Assembly (NCBI GenBank): GCA_964390805.1
Contig: CAYMKL010000012.1
Location: 1-64,000, forward strand
Direction of reading: 5' to 3'
Length of the DNA: 64,000 nt
DNA from: CAYMKL01 sp964390805
GTDB taxonomy: Bacteria; Chloroflexota; Anaerolineae; VGOG01
Under the pieces are notes generated by a model that saw only the letters and a program-made list of their open reading frames with translations, was not told the DNA's origin and searched no databases. Below are positions 34,020 to 44,600 of the stretch, piece by piece. Both the position numbers and the translations under genes were made by a program. The first letter of the stretch is position 1, and every line of letters starts with the position of its first letter.

Positions 34020-36134
34020 CTAGGGATTCCCATTCACGGTTATCTTAGGCTCCAACAATATGCAGTCATCCAGCAGGTGTTGTCCGTGCTCATCCGCAGC
34101 CGTCAATCGTTCCATCGTCTCCAGCAGATACATGCCCACCTCGGCTTGATATTCGCCTGGTGGAGCATCGGGAGTGACGGCGATGTCGTAATGGTCAGCG
34201 ACGATCATCCCTCTAAACCAGGCGCTAGTGGGCAGTAGCCCGCCTAGGGGCTGACTGTCCATCTGGCCCCAGATCAGACTATCCTTGCCCAACAGGTGGG
34301 TAAAGACGGTGTAGTCCTCATCCATCTCTTCCAGGGCTTGCCAGTAAAGTGTCAGACGTATAGTGTCGCCTGGCTTGATGGCAGTATGATCCAGGTCGTA
34401 CCCTAAGAGCTTCATTCGGTTGCCTGTAAGCGAAGCGACATCCACCTCTAAGGGATATTCGATGGGTTCAAACAATTCGAAGACACACCATTCACACGGC
34501 AAGCCCTTGTAGGCGAAGGCTAGCGCCCAGCCAGGTGCCAGGGTTTCGAACGAGATTTTCCCCCCATCGCTGTCGAAGTATTGTCCGAGGAGAGCCTCTC
34601 TCCTCCAAAAGGTCTCCCGATCGAGGAGGACATATCCAGCCTCTTTTCTAGCAAGGTAGGCGGTGAAGGCTTCCCATGTCGTGATGTCGGAAGGGATCTC
34701 CTTAAGCCTGAGTTTCCCTCCATATCTCCAGTTTGGAAGAGTATTGCTGGGTCCCCAGATGATTTGTTCATCCTTTCCAACCTCCCTCTCCAGCCACAAC
34801 AGCACGTTCTCCCCATCGGCGTTTCGCAAGCGGTCTGCCTCGAAGGGATTCTCCAGAACATGCCTGGCCGCTTCCACGCTGGTCAAGGAGACCCACAAGG
34901 CCAAGCAGGCATAGAAGGCTATATAGCCTACTAAACCGATCGTCTTGGCTTTACCACTTTCAAGGGGGAGAATCCGGGTTGAGATGGCCCGGCCGAATTT
35001 CTGTGTTAGATCTGCAGCAAACAGGTATACCATCGGGGCCAGTGGGACTGTAAACCTGGGCGCCACATCAACCTGAGCAAACCAGGTGAATAGGAGGTAG
35101 AAGAGGACAAGCAGCATTGTGGTGAATACGATCTTCTCCCTATTCACTCTATAGAACGAAATGACATTCCTTCCAACATGGGCCAAAGCAGCCAGTATCC
35201 CCACACTGACCAGCAGGCCATAAGGGGAGCTAAGGAAACGACATATCGCTTCGCATCCCATGGGGATAAATGATTGCCCAAGGATGGGGCCTATCCTCTT
35301 CATCCCATACCACTGCCTGGCTAGAATATCCCCTATCGTATGGGTCCTGATATACGTAAGGGCAGTAGGGAGGTTTTTCCCAATGGCGTATTTGTCCTCC
35401 CATCTATCGAACCACATCGCATGGGTTATGGTGAAATTATAAAACGGATTTCCATACTCCCTGTAATTATAGGCTAGAAGGACGGAGGCAGCTATCAAAT
35501 AAAAAAGCAGATAAGCTATTATCCCCTTCTCCTTCAGGATTCTTGTTTTATATATGATCAACGCTGATAAGACAAACGAGATCAGGAGCAGTTGTCCAGT
35601 CCCTTTGGTTAAGTAGGCCAAGCCCGCGAAGAGGCCAGCCGCTGCCCAGTAATGCCGCGTCGAAAAGCCCCTGACCGTGTAATACCAACTGACAAAGAAC
35701 AACAACACGAGCAGCGATTCACATATCGCCCCCGAGGATTCGCGGACAAATTCATGGTTAAGGCTGAGGAGAAACGTGGCCACGAGCGCTATGTCATTGC
35801 TGTACATGAGTCGGGATAGGAGGAAGACAACGATCAATCCTACGGCGCCGATGGTCAGACTGAGCAGCTTCGATTTTGTAAAGTAGGCCCACTCCCTCTC
35901 GGCAAACAATGAGATCAAGGCTGGGTAGAGGGGATGCCTATTGCCATCCGTCATGGCTTTGCGGTCTCTTATCTTCAAGCCTAGCCGCAAATAAGAACGC
36001 TGATCATTGGTGCTTGAGTTCCAATTGCGTCTCACCTCCATCAGCCCCACGCAAAGGAAACGGCCGATGATGAGGGCCATGATCAGGCATATCACTATCT
36101 TCCTAACCAACGTGAACTTACCTGTTTCAACCAC
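34020..36134 (-). CDS. GT-C glycosyltransferase with one A module
   Basis: 704 residues. An N-terminal helix is followed by the loop NDQRSYLRLGLKI (Asp44) and NRHPLYPALIS. This is the short-loop variant of GT39-like enzymes, with Asp-Gln instead of Asp-Glu. About eleven hydrophobic segments run to about residue 410; a soluble part with an LLWLEREVGKDEQIIWG stretch follows, then a single A-type module (about 568-700: LLGYDLDHTAIKPGD, LTLYWQALEEMDEDYTVF, GQMDSQPLGG, AEVGMYLLETMERL). It is AT-richer in the membrane part than its neighbours, which may reflect a separate origin. The stop directly abuts the ATG of the next gene. Module A carries one 12-bp GTAAGCGAAGCG insertion (34426-34437, read ASLT). 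Donor and acceptor unknown. Confidence 0.86.
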   Translation of the reverse strand: MVETGKFTLVRKIVICLIMALIIGRFLCVGLMEVRRNWNSSTNDQRSYLRLGLKIRDRKAMTDGNRHPLYPALISLFAEREWAYFTKSKLLSLTIGAVGLIVVFLLSRLMYSNDIALVATFLLSLNHEFVRESSGAICESLLVLLFFVSWYYTVRGFSTRHYWAAAGLFAGLAYLTKGTGQLLLISFVLSALIIYKTRILKEKGIIAYLLFYLIAASVLLAYNYREYGNPFYNFTITHAMWFDRWEDKYAIGKNLPTALTYIRTHTIGDILARQWYGMKRIGPILGQSFIPMGCEAICRFLSSPYGLLVSVGILAALAHVGRNVISFYRVNREKIVFTTMLLVLFYLLFTWFAQVDVAPRFTVPLAPMVYLFAADLTQKFGRAISTRILPLESGKAKTIGLVGYIAFYACLALWVSLTSVEAARHVLENPFEADRLRNADGENVLLWLEREVGKDEQIIWGPSNTLPNWRYGGKLRLKEIPSDITTWEAFTAYLARKEAGYVLLDRETFWRREALLGQYFDSDGGKISFETLAPGWALAFAYKGLPCEWCVFELFEPIEYPLEVDVASLTGNRMKLLGYDLDHTAIKPGDTIRLTLYWQALEEMDEDYTVFTHLLGKDSLIWGQMDSQPLGGLLPTSAWFRGMIVADHYDIAVTPDAPPGEYQAEVGMYLLETMERLTAADEHGQHLLDDCILLEPKITVNGNP
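34426..34437. repeat. 12-bp repeat GTAAGCGAAGCG in coding DNA
   Basis: Translated on the minus strand as ASLT immediately before the module of the 34020-36134 protein. Confidence 0.8.
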
Positions 36135-36173
36135 TACCTCAGGTCTCCCACACTAGAATTCAAGCCACTCTTG

Positions 36174-38564
36174 CTAGTGGCCCTCGATCATAACCTCTTC
36201 TAGCAAGATCCTATCCTCGAGCAGTCTCTCCCCCTTCCAATCAAAAGCCGGCAAGCGCTGCAAGGTAAGGGCATCATACATACCTATCTCCAAGATGTAT
36301 TCTCCAGGCGGGGCATTGGGCTCTACAGGGATTTCGTACTCGTCAACAATCACCTCTCCTTCCAGCCACCCTGTGGTTGGATACCTGCCCTGGCCCGGCA
36401 CGCTATCCTGCTGTCCCCAGATATGCTTGTCCTCGTCTATCAGGTGGGTAAAGACTTTGTAGTTGGTGCTCATGCGACTTTGGGCCTGCCAGTATAGGGT
36501 TAACTGGAGTGCATCGCCAGGTTTTATCTTGTTTTCCAATAGATCGTAGCCGAGGAAGGATACGCGGGAAGAACTCCTCCCGTCGGCGAGATTGCCTTGC
36601 ATTGGATGTTGGATATTTGCAGGCATAGCAAAGTTCCCTTCCCAACGCACCGCCGGCTTCTTGCTTAGAAGAATCCGATCCCCCGGCACACAATTTCCCG
36701 CCTCATCGAAAACAGGCAATCTCTCATTTGTCTCTCTATCGTACATTCCAATTTCGATAGTGTATCCCCCCGGCGGCGCATCGGCGGACACGGGAATTTC
36801 AAACTCCAGAACGATCACCTCTCCAGGAAGCCACTCGGTAGTTGGATGGAACCAGCCCCAGGCGATTTCGTCCTTCTGGCCCCACAGGTTTTCCTCTGTG
36901 TCGAGAAGATGAGTAAAGACCGTGTAGATGCGTTCCATTCGCTGCTGGGTTTGCCAGTACAGGGTCAGATGAAGTGCATCTCCTGCCTCCACTGCCCAGT
37001 TATCAATGGTGTAACCCAAGAACCTGACCTTATTAGCCAGATTCGCTATTTGAGGATTCTGAATGGAAAGTGGGTCGAGGAGGAGATATATCCTGTGATC
37101 TGTGCCGTAGGACCAAGCCAGATAGTAGCGCTCCCTCATCCAATCCATAAAAGCAGGCAAGCGGGGCAAGCGGTCAATCCAACTGACGATAGCTTTGGGT
37201 TTATACTCCTCCGCCACCGATATCAGCTCTTCATCCGTAAGCAAGCCGATCTTTATCCTTTTGGCCGAGACGGTGCATAGCGAGGGAGGCACCCTTCTTC
37301 CAGCCCGGAATGGTATTATTGGATAGTCAGTGATGACGAATTCGTCGGAAGCAGTAGCTTCTTGTATGAACTGTACTCCTAGTTCTTGACTTCGATAGGA
37401 AGGAGCAGCTAATAGCTCTCTATCCGCTTTCACAATTTGGGGTAGGCTCGCGAGATAGATTCCCAAAGCGATCAGGCCAAAGATGAGAAGTCCCTTTGAA
37501 TGTAATGTCAAGGCAAGGGCCTGGCGTAGGTAATCCCAAATCTGCTGGCCAGCGATACCCGCCAGGATCGCAAGAGGGAAAAGCAGAACCACAAGGTGGT
37601 GCTGGGGCCACATAGGAGAGCGTGTCAACAAAGCGACAAGGGTGATAAATAGCCAGGCGAGGATGATGAGGGTTTCCTTGCGGTGTTTCCTCATGCCAGG
37701 TATGATCCCATACAGACCCAAGGCCAGAAGACCATAGTTATCGGTTATCAAGTACTGCCATATTTTCCTCGCATGGGGAATCACTTTAGGATCGTAAACC
37801 TGGCTTGATCGTAACTGGGTGCCCACCACTTGGTCGTACATGGCTTGCCAGTCGTAGAACGATAACCCAATCAGAATGGGCAAGGCTATGGATAGAATCC
37901 AAAGCCCAACTTCCAACCCTTCGGCCGTAAGCGGAGCGACGCTCAGGACAGGCTTCCAGCCTCTAGCCTCCAATTTCCGCCAATGGACAAGGAGGATTAC
38001 GAGGCTCAGGGGGATAAGAGCCAAAGTTGACGTCGCTTTCACTAAGAAGCCCAATGCGAAGATAGCACCAGACAGAAGCAGCCAGCGTCTACGGTGGGTA
38101 TGGAGCCAGTTGAACATGAAGGCCAAGGATAGCGTAGCCAGGCTTATGGAAGGGAGGTCGGGAGAGATGATAGCCCGGGATAACCAGAAAAAGTTGGGCG
38201 CCAGGGCCAGCATCACCGTACCAATCAAGCTGCCTACTGATCCTCCTATTCTATAAGTGAGTAGAGTTGTGCCCAGGAGGCCCAGGGTAGCCAAGAGTAC
38301 GATCACAGCTCGTCCCACGGCCACGGAGTTGCCGAAGATGGCAAAACTAAGTTGTATCAATGCAATCAGACCCGGCAATTGATCTGTCCAGATATCGGTG
38401 TACAGATGATACCCCTTTTGCATCAAGAAAACCCGCATCAAGTACATTCCTTCATCTACGCCCCATTGGAACCCTCCCAAATGGGTCAATTGCCATAGGA
38501 AGAAGGCAGCGGGCAAACTTGCCAGAGCCACTGGAAATTGGAAGTTGGAAATTCTATGTTTCAC
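36174..38564 (-). CDS. GT-C glycosyltransferase with A-A modules
   Basis: 796 residues. The first outer loop is WGVDEGMYLMRVFLMQKG (Asp37-Glu38) with YTDIWTDQLPGLI, resembling the RfbX/ArnT-like branch shared with the 38568-41618 gene. About eleven hydrophobic segments, then FVITDYPIIPFRAGRRVPP, a conserved outer-domain stretch in this branch. Two A-type modules follow (about 508-640 and 658-796; LTLYWQTQ, LTLYWQAQ, PTTEWLPGEVIV, PTTGWLEGEVIVDEYEIPV). The GTG at 38564 is followed by heptad-encoded ISNFQFP, so the start is approximate. A small palindrome (36564-36585) inserts SSSR before the second module, and a composite repeat sits at 37917-37982. Lipid-linked sugar use is inferred from family. 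Confidence 0.87.
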   Translation of the reverse strand: MKHRISNFQFPVALASLPAAFFLWQLTHLGGFQWGVDEGMYLMRVFLMQKGYHLYTDIWTDQLPGLIALIQLSFAIFGNSVAVGRAVIVLLATLGLLGTTLLTYRIGGSVGSLIGTVMLALAPNFFWLSRAIISPDLPSISLATLSLAFMFNWLHTHRRRWLLLSGAIFALGFLVKATSTLALIPLSLVILLVHWRKLEARGWKPVLSVAPLTAEGLEVGLWILSIALPILIGLSFYDWQAMYDQVVGTQLRSSQVYDPKVIPHARKIWQYLITDNYGLLALGLYGIIPGMRKHRKETLIILAWLFITLVALLTRSPMWPQHHLVVLLFPLAILAGIAGQQIWDYLRQALALTLHSKGLLIFGLIALGIYLASLPQIVKADRELLAAPSYRSQELGVQFIQEATASDEFVITDYPIIPFRAGRRVPPSLCTVSAKRIKIGLLTDEELISVAEEYKPKAIVSWIDRLPRLPAFMDWMRERYYLAWSYGTDHRIYLLLDPLSIQNPQIANLANKVRFLGYTIDNWAVEAGDALHLTLYWQTQQRMERIYTVFTHLLDTEENLWGQKDEIAWGWFHPTTEWLPGEVIVLEFEIPVSADAPPGGYTIEIGMYDRETNERLPVFDEAGNCVPGDRILLSKKPAVRWEGNFAMPANIQHPMQGNLADGRSSSRVSFLGYDLLENKIKPGDALQLTLYWQAQSRMSTNYKVFTHLIDEDKHIWGQQDSVPGQGRYPTTGWLEGEVIVDEYEIPVEPNAPPGEYILEIGMYDALTLQRLPAFDWKGERLLEDRILLEEVMIEGH
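36564..36585. repeat. Small palindrome GCGGGAAGAACTCCTCCCGT in coding DNA
   Basis: Third copy of the CGGGAAG..CTCC.CCCG family. It is translated as DGRSSSR at the start of the second module of the 36174-38564 protein. Confidence 0.65.
37917..37982. repeat. Composite repeat: 12-mer nested in the CCTTCG/CTCAGGACAGG family, then heptads
   Basis: CCCTTCGGCC is followed by GTAAGCGGAGCG (37927-37938), then ACGCTCAGGACAGG, then CTTCCAG/CCTCTAG/CCTCCAA heptads. Three repeat families lie within 66 bp of coding sequence. Confidence 0.7.
38531..38553. repeat. Heptad tract at a gene start
   Basis: TGGAAAT/TGGAAGT units encode RISNFQF at the N-terminus of the 36174-38564 protein. Confidence 0.75.
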
Positions 38565-38567
38565 TTT

Positions 38568-41500
38568 TCAATCTCGTCGTTCAAGGGGGGTGTTAGAAAT
38601 TGGAACCAGGATCCTATCGTCGGGCATCCGTGCCCCCTCTTCGTCGAAAGCCCGCAGGCGCTGCATCGTCTCCGCATCGTACATCCCTATCTCGATCACG
38701 TACTCCCCTGGCGGGGCATCAGGCCTGACGGGTATTTCGTACTTGTCTACGATGACCTCACCTGGCAGCCATCCTGTCGTCGGGCGGGTTCCCCCTACAG
38801 GGATGCTGTCTTTCTGCCCCCGGATTTGTTCCTCCTCGTCCAATAGATGGGTGAAGACTTTGTAGCTGGTCTCCATCTCCCTTTGAGCTTGCCAGTAGAG
38901 AGTGAGGTGCAAAACCCCGCCGGGCTCGACGGCTCGACTGAGCTCGCCGAAGTCTTCTGTCTCCGCCAGGTCATAGCCGAGGAGGGTTACATAATCGCCT
39001 AGATTTGCTGTAAGCGAAGCGGTGGGGTGCCGGATCGTTTCGGGAACGGCGAACTGCCTTTTTATGCCCTCTATCGTCACTTTGGTGAGGACAATGTCAT
39101 GCTCCAGCAGGCGTCGCCCGGCCGCTTTGTCTACCAGATTGAGGGTCAACTGGCACTCGCTGGATGGGGCGGTGACATCAACGATCAACTCGTACTGTCC
39201 ACGGACCACCTCGCCTTCAGTCCACTGAGTAGTAGGATATACCGAAGGCGTTGCCCTGGCGAGGGGGAATCTCCCCTCGGCCCAGACACTGTCAGTAGCA
39301 TTTGTTAGCGAAGCGGCGGCATCTTGAAGCTTCAAGAGAAGATCGTACTCCTTGGACATTCGCTTCAAAGCCCGCCAGAAGAGGGTGAGATGTAGGGTGT
39401 CGCCGGATCTAACCTCCGTGGCGGCCAGCTCGTAGCCCATAAGCTGTATCTCGTCCCCTGTAAGCGAAGCGGCGTCCTCCATAACGGGATGGGGGATGGC
39501 CAGTTTCGCCAAAGTGGGGGGCTGGGCGGGCCTAGTCACCTGCAACGTGCCCAAGGTGTAGTCGAACCCAGACGGCGTACCGTCTGGATCTCGGACCTCT
39601 AGCGCGTCCCAGGCGTCAAGGGGGCGGAGCCGAGCCATTATCTGATACCGGCCTGGCGGGGTGCCGGGCAGGACCGGGAGCTTGTAGAAATCGAGAACCA
39701 CCTCGCCCACTGGCCACTGGGAGGTGGGAAACTGAACCGCCCTCTCCAAGCCCTCCTCATCCCAGTAGGTCTCGGTCTCAATGTCCATCAACTGCTTTTG
39801 CCCCATCCCCCACAGCTTCCCTTGCTCATCCATTAAGCTGAGGACCAGATAATAGTCTTTTTCCATGGCCGCCAGTGAACGCCAACGCAGGGTCACTATG
39901 AGCTCACCGCCAGCCTCAACCGCATCAAGGCCCACCGACTTCGAGGGCTCTATCAGATCTGTAGGCCTATCTCCCCCAGCGAGGCCGGTCAGCATTATCT
40001 TGTCGCCGAAGTTCACCTCCAAGGCCTGGGGCATCAAATCATTCAGATGGTACACCTCCAGAAGCCTGTAATCATAAACCATCCGGCCCGCCAGGTGAAA
40101 ATGGTCTTGCACATAGCGATGAAAATCGTCATAGTCGCGCAGGTTGGCCAGTTGATGAGCCCCCTGAGCGATGTTCACCAGCACCATCTTCACCTGTTTC
40201 TCCTCCATCTCTTGAATCAGATCCTGGCCTAGTATCTGTCCCCCGAGGGTGGCCCCCCTTGACAAACCAGCCCCCAAAGGAGTGTTCTTCCTTCGAGCAT
40301 AGAAATTGAGGCCGGGGTAGTCGGACAGTACGAAGTCGTCCTCCTCGGTATGGGTCTGGATGTATTCAGCCAAGGGCTGGGTATCGTTCTCCCTCCAACT
40401 GGCCACCAGGCGATTTCTCTGCCAGGAGGGCCAGAGGGCCAAAGCTGTCAGGAGAAAGACTATGATCAGCCCAGCCCCCCTCCAAGAGATCTTTTGAGGC
40501 CGGGCACCGGACAGCGAAGAGGCCAAACTTGTTAGCGAAGCGGCAGAGGCCGCAAAGAGGGCGGAGAGAGAGGGCACCAGGTACACCAGGTGCCGCCCTG
40601 CCAGCTCACGGGAGAGGATGAGAAAGGCAGCCGCGGTCGGAATCTGGCAAGCAAAGAGAGCCTGAAGCCTGTAGCCGTGCCTTCGGCCCGTTGCCCCAAA
40701 GCTCCTCACGAGAGCGGGGATGGTCAGGAGGAGTAGGATGGGATGGCCTCGGAGATAGGCCCAGTAGAGCCCTAGGCCTTTCAAAAACACCTGCAGAGGA
40801 CTTAGCTCGCTCCCCTGCTTCAGATGGTGTCCCAGGATGGCGTCGAAGAAGTTGGGGGTCAGGTAATAGAAGAGGGCGAACCCCGCGCCAGCGACGGCGA
40901 TATAGGGCCCCAAGAGCCAGGCAGCCCTCCTGACAACTCGCTTCACTTCCCTCCCTCTGATAGCGTCGTAGATCATAAAGAAGATGCACCCAGCCATCGG
41001 CAGGAAGCCAAACAGCCTAGCAAGGGTAGAGAGGGCGAAAAAGATGCCCGAAGCGGCCAAGCCTGGTAGCCGTAGCGACAGCCGTGATCTACGATCCTCG
41101 TGGTAGAAGCAAACGAAGAGATACATCCCTACCATGCTGTAGAAGAGCATATAGGCCTCGGGGCGGAAGAAGCGGGCCGACCAATAGACGTCCTGGTGCG
41201 CCATGAAGACGGCCATGGCGAGCGCGGGACACCCTCCCGCCGTCCCCGCGCCGAAGATCCGCCTGGCGATGAGATAGAGAAAGAGGGCGCTTAGGACCAC
41301 AGCTAAGGCACTGGCCGCCCGCAGGGCGAGGGCTGGCGCTATGGAATCTCCAGAGAGCTTGAGGAGCAAGGCGCCCGGGTAGAGGAAAAGCGGCAGCTTC
41401 GGCGTGAGGAAGTCGCGGTAGGGCATCTCCCCCTCACTGATCCGCCAGGCGGCATAGAGGTAGCCCCCTTCGTCGTCGTAGGCCAGCCAGCGGTCAATGT

Positions 41501-41618
41501 GATAGAGGTAGTAGGCGAGGCCCAGAACTAGAATGGCCAAAGCGATGAGGGCCGAAAAGCGCAGGACACCCTCCCGCTTAGCATATTTCTTGTTGAACTT
41601 CTGGAGGAGTTCCCACAT
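38568..41618 (-). CDS. GT-C glycosyltransferase with C-B-A modules
   Basis: 1016 residues. The first outer loop is LAYDDEGGYLYAAWRISEGEMPYRDFLTPKLPLFLY (Asp49-Glu50), close to PMT_2/ArnT-type enzymes. About eleven hydrophobic segments are followed by FVLSDYPGLNFYARRKNTP. Three modules follow: about 536-700 (type C, VTLRWRSL), 719-855 (type B, LTLFWRAL, VWAEGRFPLA, EVVRGQYEL) and 872-1016 (type A, LTLYWQAQ, GEVIVDKYEIPV, IEIGMYDAETMQRL). Four 12-bp GTAAGCGAAGCG-type copies are translated as ASLT, three of them in or just before modules. It is separated by only 3 nt from the gene after it and by 5 nt from the gene before it. Outer-face sugar transfer is inferred; acceptor unknown. Confidence 0.88.
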   Translation of the reverse strand: MWELLQKFNKKYAKREGVLRFSALIALAILVLGLAYYLYHIDRWLAYDDEGGYLYAAWRISEGEMPYRDFLTPKLPLFLYPGALLLKLSGDSIAPALALRAASALAVVLSALFLYLIARRIFGAGTAGGCPALAMAVFMAHQDVYWSARFFRPEAYMLFYSMVGMYLFVCFYHEDRRSRLSLRLPGLAASGIFFALSTLARLFGFLPMAGCIFFMIYDAIRGREVKRVVRRAAWLLGPYIAVAGAGFALFYYLTPNFFDAILGHHLKQGSELSPLQVFLKGLGLYWAYLRGHPILLLLTIPALVRSFGATGRRHGYRLQALFACQIPTAAAFLILSRELAGRHLVYLVPSLSALFAASAASLTSLASSLSGARPQKISWRGAGLIIVFLLTALALWPSWQRNRLVASWRENDTQPLAEYIQTHTEEDDFVLSDYPGLNFYARRKNTPLGAGLSRGATLGGQILGQDLIQEMEEKQVKMVLVNIAQGAHQLANLRDYDDFHRYVQDHFHLAGRMVYDYRLLEVYHLNDLMPQALEVNFGDKIMLTGLAGGDRPTDLIEPSKSVGLDAVEAGGELIVTLRWRSLAAMEKDYYLVLSLMDEQGKLWGMGQKQLMDIETETYWDEEGLERAVQFPTSQWPVGEVVLDFYKLPVLPGTPPGRYQIMARLRPLDAWDALEVRDPDGTPSGFDYTLGTLQVTRPAQPPTLAKLAIPHPVMEDAASLTGDEIQLMGYELAATEVRSGDTLHLTLFWRALKRMSKEYDLLLKLQDAAASLTNATDSVWAEGRFPLARATPSVYPTTQWTEGEVVRGQYELIVDVTAPSSECQLTLNLVDKAAGRRLLEHDIVLTKVTIEGIKRQFAVPETIRHPTASLTANLGDYVTLLGYDLAETEDFGELSRAVEPGGVLHLTLYWQAQREMETSYKVFTHLLDEEEQIRGQKDSIPVGGTRPTTGWLPGEVIVDKYEIPVRPDAPPGEYVIEIGMYDAETMQRLRAFDEEGARMPDDRILVPISNTPLERRD
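39010..40542. repeat. Four copies of the 12-bp GTAAGCGAAGCG repeat within one gene
   Basis: Copies at 39010-39021, 39304-39315 (GTTAGCGAAGCG), 39460-39471 and 40531-40542 (GTTAGCGAAGCG). All lie in the same orientation and phase, and each is read as (A)ASLT on the minus strand. Confidence 0.85.
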
Positions 41619-41623
41619 CCGCG

Positions 41624-44600
41624 CTAGTCTTCCACCCTCACTTCCCCCAACACTATCCAGTCCTGGGGCAGCCTTGTCCCTTGCTTATCGAAAGCCGGTA
41701 GCCTGTCTCGAGTCTCTAGATCGTACATCCCCACTCCTAGACGGTATCTCCCTGTGGGTATTCCCTCTTTTGGAGCTATGTCGTATTCATCTACGATCAC
41801 TTCTCCCTCTTTCCACTGCGTTGTCGGATGCCTGCCCTGCATCGGAATACCATCTTTTTGGCCCCAAAGCTTGTCATCCTTGCCCAACAGTTGGGTGAAA
41901 ACCGTGTAACTGATGTCCATTTCCCCCTGAGCTCGCCAGTAGAGAGTCAGGTGTACTGTATCTCCTGCCTTGATCTCCTCTGCCTCAAGATCATATCCCA
42001 GGAGTGCCATCTTGCCTGCCAGATCGACCTCCATTGGATGCTGGATCAGGGGAGCCTCAAAACGCCGCCCCTGGATCCCCATCTCCGTCAGCGCAAGAGC
42101 CTCTCCCAACAAGGACCTTCCTTCAGCATCCAGGAGATCAATCTCCAGTGTCCCCTCCACGAACGGCGCTTCTGGATCCACTTCAAGCTCGTGTCGGTTC
42201 CACAGTGCTTCTCCTTCTCTCCATTGGCTGGTCGGATAATACTCACTTCCCAACACATACCTTCCCTCCGCCCAGACCCTATTCTCTCCCCTCAACTGCA
42301 CAACGAGGTTGTAATCCTCTTCCATCTCCCTAAGTGCCTGCCAATAGAGGGTCAATGTGAACTCTTCCCCAAAAGCCACTTCTTCCTCGTCCAAGTCGTA
42401 CCCCAGCAGCTTGAGCTGGCCTGTCAGGTTCCATTCAAGGGGATGTCCTATCTCCAGATCTTCAGGAGAGAGCATGAGGGGCGAGTTCTTGACCTCTATC
42501 GTCCCCAGTTCGTAGCTGTCACCCAACAATACTCCCTCGCTATCCCTAATTTCCAGCCTTCCCCTGCTTACTCGATCATAGAGCCCGATTCTCAAACTGT
42601 ATCTCCCTGGCGGTGTGCCTTTCACGAGTGATACGCTATAGCGATCCAGCACTACCTCTCCGCCCTGCCAACCGGCCGTGGGTATCAGAGCCTCGTTCAT
42701 CAACCATTTATCCCCCTGTCCCCAGGTGTGGCCTTGCTCGTCAACGAGGTGGATAAAGGCCGCGTAATAGCGATTGAGATCTCGCAAAGCTTCCCACTCG
42801 AACACTATTCCCAAATCCTTACCCCACTGGGCTACCTTATCAACGAGGCCATACCCTCTCAGCCTTAACTCTCCCTCGAAATTTAGGTCCAGAGGTGATT
42901 GGGTAGCGCTGGTCTCAAAAGAGGGGGAGGCAAAGGTCTGATAGCGGCCAAGGACTATGTCAGGGAAAGCATGTTCCTCTACCTTAAACAGATGGGTAGC
43001 CAACTGATAATCAATTAGCTCCAGGGTAGGATTAGGATCTTCTTCGAGATACTTAACATACCATAACCGCCGTCGCTCCCCAAGAATCTTTTGGAGCTCG
43101 GTGACTATTCCCCCCTCACTCCAGCCTCTGCCCATCACATAGAGCGGCAAATCGCCGTCGTAGTGTTTAGCGAAAAGAGATGGCGTGCTAACCAGGATCA
43201 CATCCCTTCGACTACGCCCTTCGACAAGCTCAGGACACTGCTCAGGGCTGGCCTCATCGGCTTCGGCATAGCTGGCAATGTATTCCATCGGTGCTCGATA
43301 GTTGAGGTTTGGATAGACCCAAGCATAGTCAATGCCGTGTAGGCTGACGGTGTACTCGGGCTCTTGGCTCTCGTAGTACCGGTCTATGATCTCCGGGTTC
43401 AGGTCTCGCTGCACCTGATTAACGTAGATCACCACGTAGTCCGTGGTTGCAGGATCGTAGCTCTCAGTATGGATCGTTCGTCCCACGAAAAAGGGCGCAA
43501 AGTCGGCCGTATAGCGAAGAGCGACGTGGAGTTCGCCGGCGTCTTTCTTTTGGTTCAGGTAGTTAGCCGCCTTTTCCAGGCCCTCTCCCCAACCTACCAA
43601 CAGTGTGTGGGGCGCCTGAGTGCTTCCTCCCACGAGCGGGTTGTAGTAAGGGAAGTAATAGGGGTGGTAAGGCAGAGTTAAGCCGGCCGATAGCAGAAGT
43701 ACCAAGACCACCGCGATTGAATAGAAGTTGACTCTGTTTATCCTTCGGTTCATCGTCTCAACAAGGCGATTGAGTCCAGCGGCGGCAACGATGTTCAGGG
43801 CCGGGAAAATGGGCAGGATGTAGCGATCAAACTTCTTTTGACCAATGGTCATGAAGCCCGCAAAAAGGAGGCCATAGGCTAGGAGCGTAACCAGGGTAGC
43901 CCTCTGACCCTGGTCGTTCTTGATGAGTAGGATCGCAGACAGTATGAGGCCAAGCACGACCAGAGGAGTCGTCCTGAATGCCCAGGCCACAGGATAGAAC
44001 CAGGGGCCTGGGTCGGGCCTCATCTGTCCCCAGAAGAAGTTCAGGTTGCTATGAGGACGCTCGGCATAGTCGACAGAGGTGCCTAGCACACCCGTGATGG
44101 CACCTAATGGATCGACCCACAGAGCCGGCCAGAGCACGAATCCAATCAGCCCCGCAACCAGCGCCCATAGTAAGAATGCCTGACCTATCTCAAGAAGCGA
44201 TTTCCCTGAGTAACGCCCGAAGGCGACGAGCGTTAAGCCAGCGAATGGCGCTAGGAAGAGAGCTGGCGCCTTGTTCAAAGCGGCCAGGGCAGCGGCAGCC
44301 CCCGATAAAGCTAGATAAGGCCAGGGGCGTTGGTGTTTCAGATAGAGCAATAGGCTCAAAAGCGAGATAGTCATAAGGGCCGTGATTATGGCATCCAGAT
44401 GCAACACGCGAGAGAGGGCCAGGTAGAATGGATCCAGGGCTATAAGGATCGCAGTGATAAGGGCCGTCCGACGGTCGAGGAGTTGACGCACCATGAGATA
44501 GACAATCACCGCGCTGGCGGCCGTCAGTATGGCCACGCCACGCCTGGCTGCGAAGAGATACTCGGTCATTTCTGTCAGCGTCCCGGGCGGGGTGGCCTGC

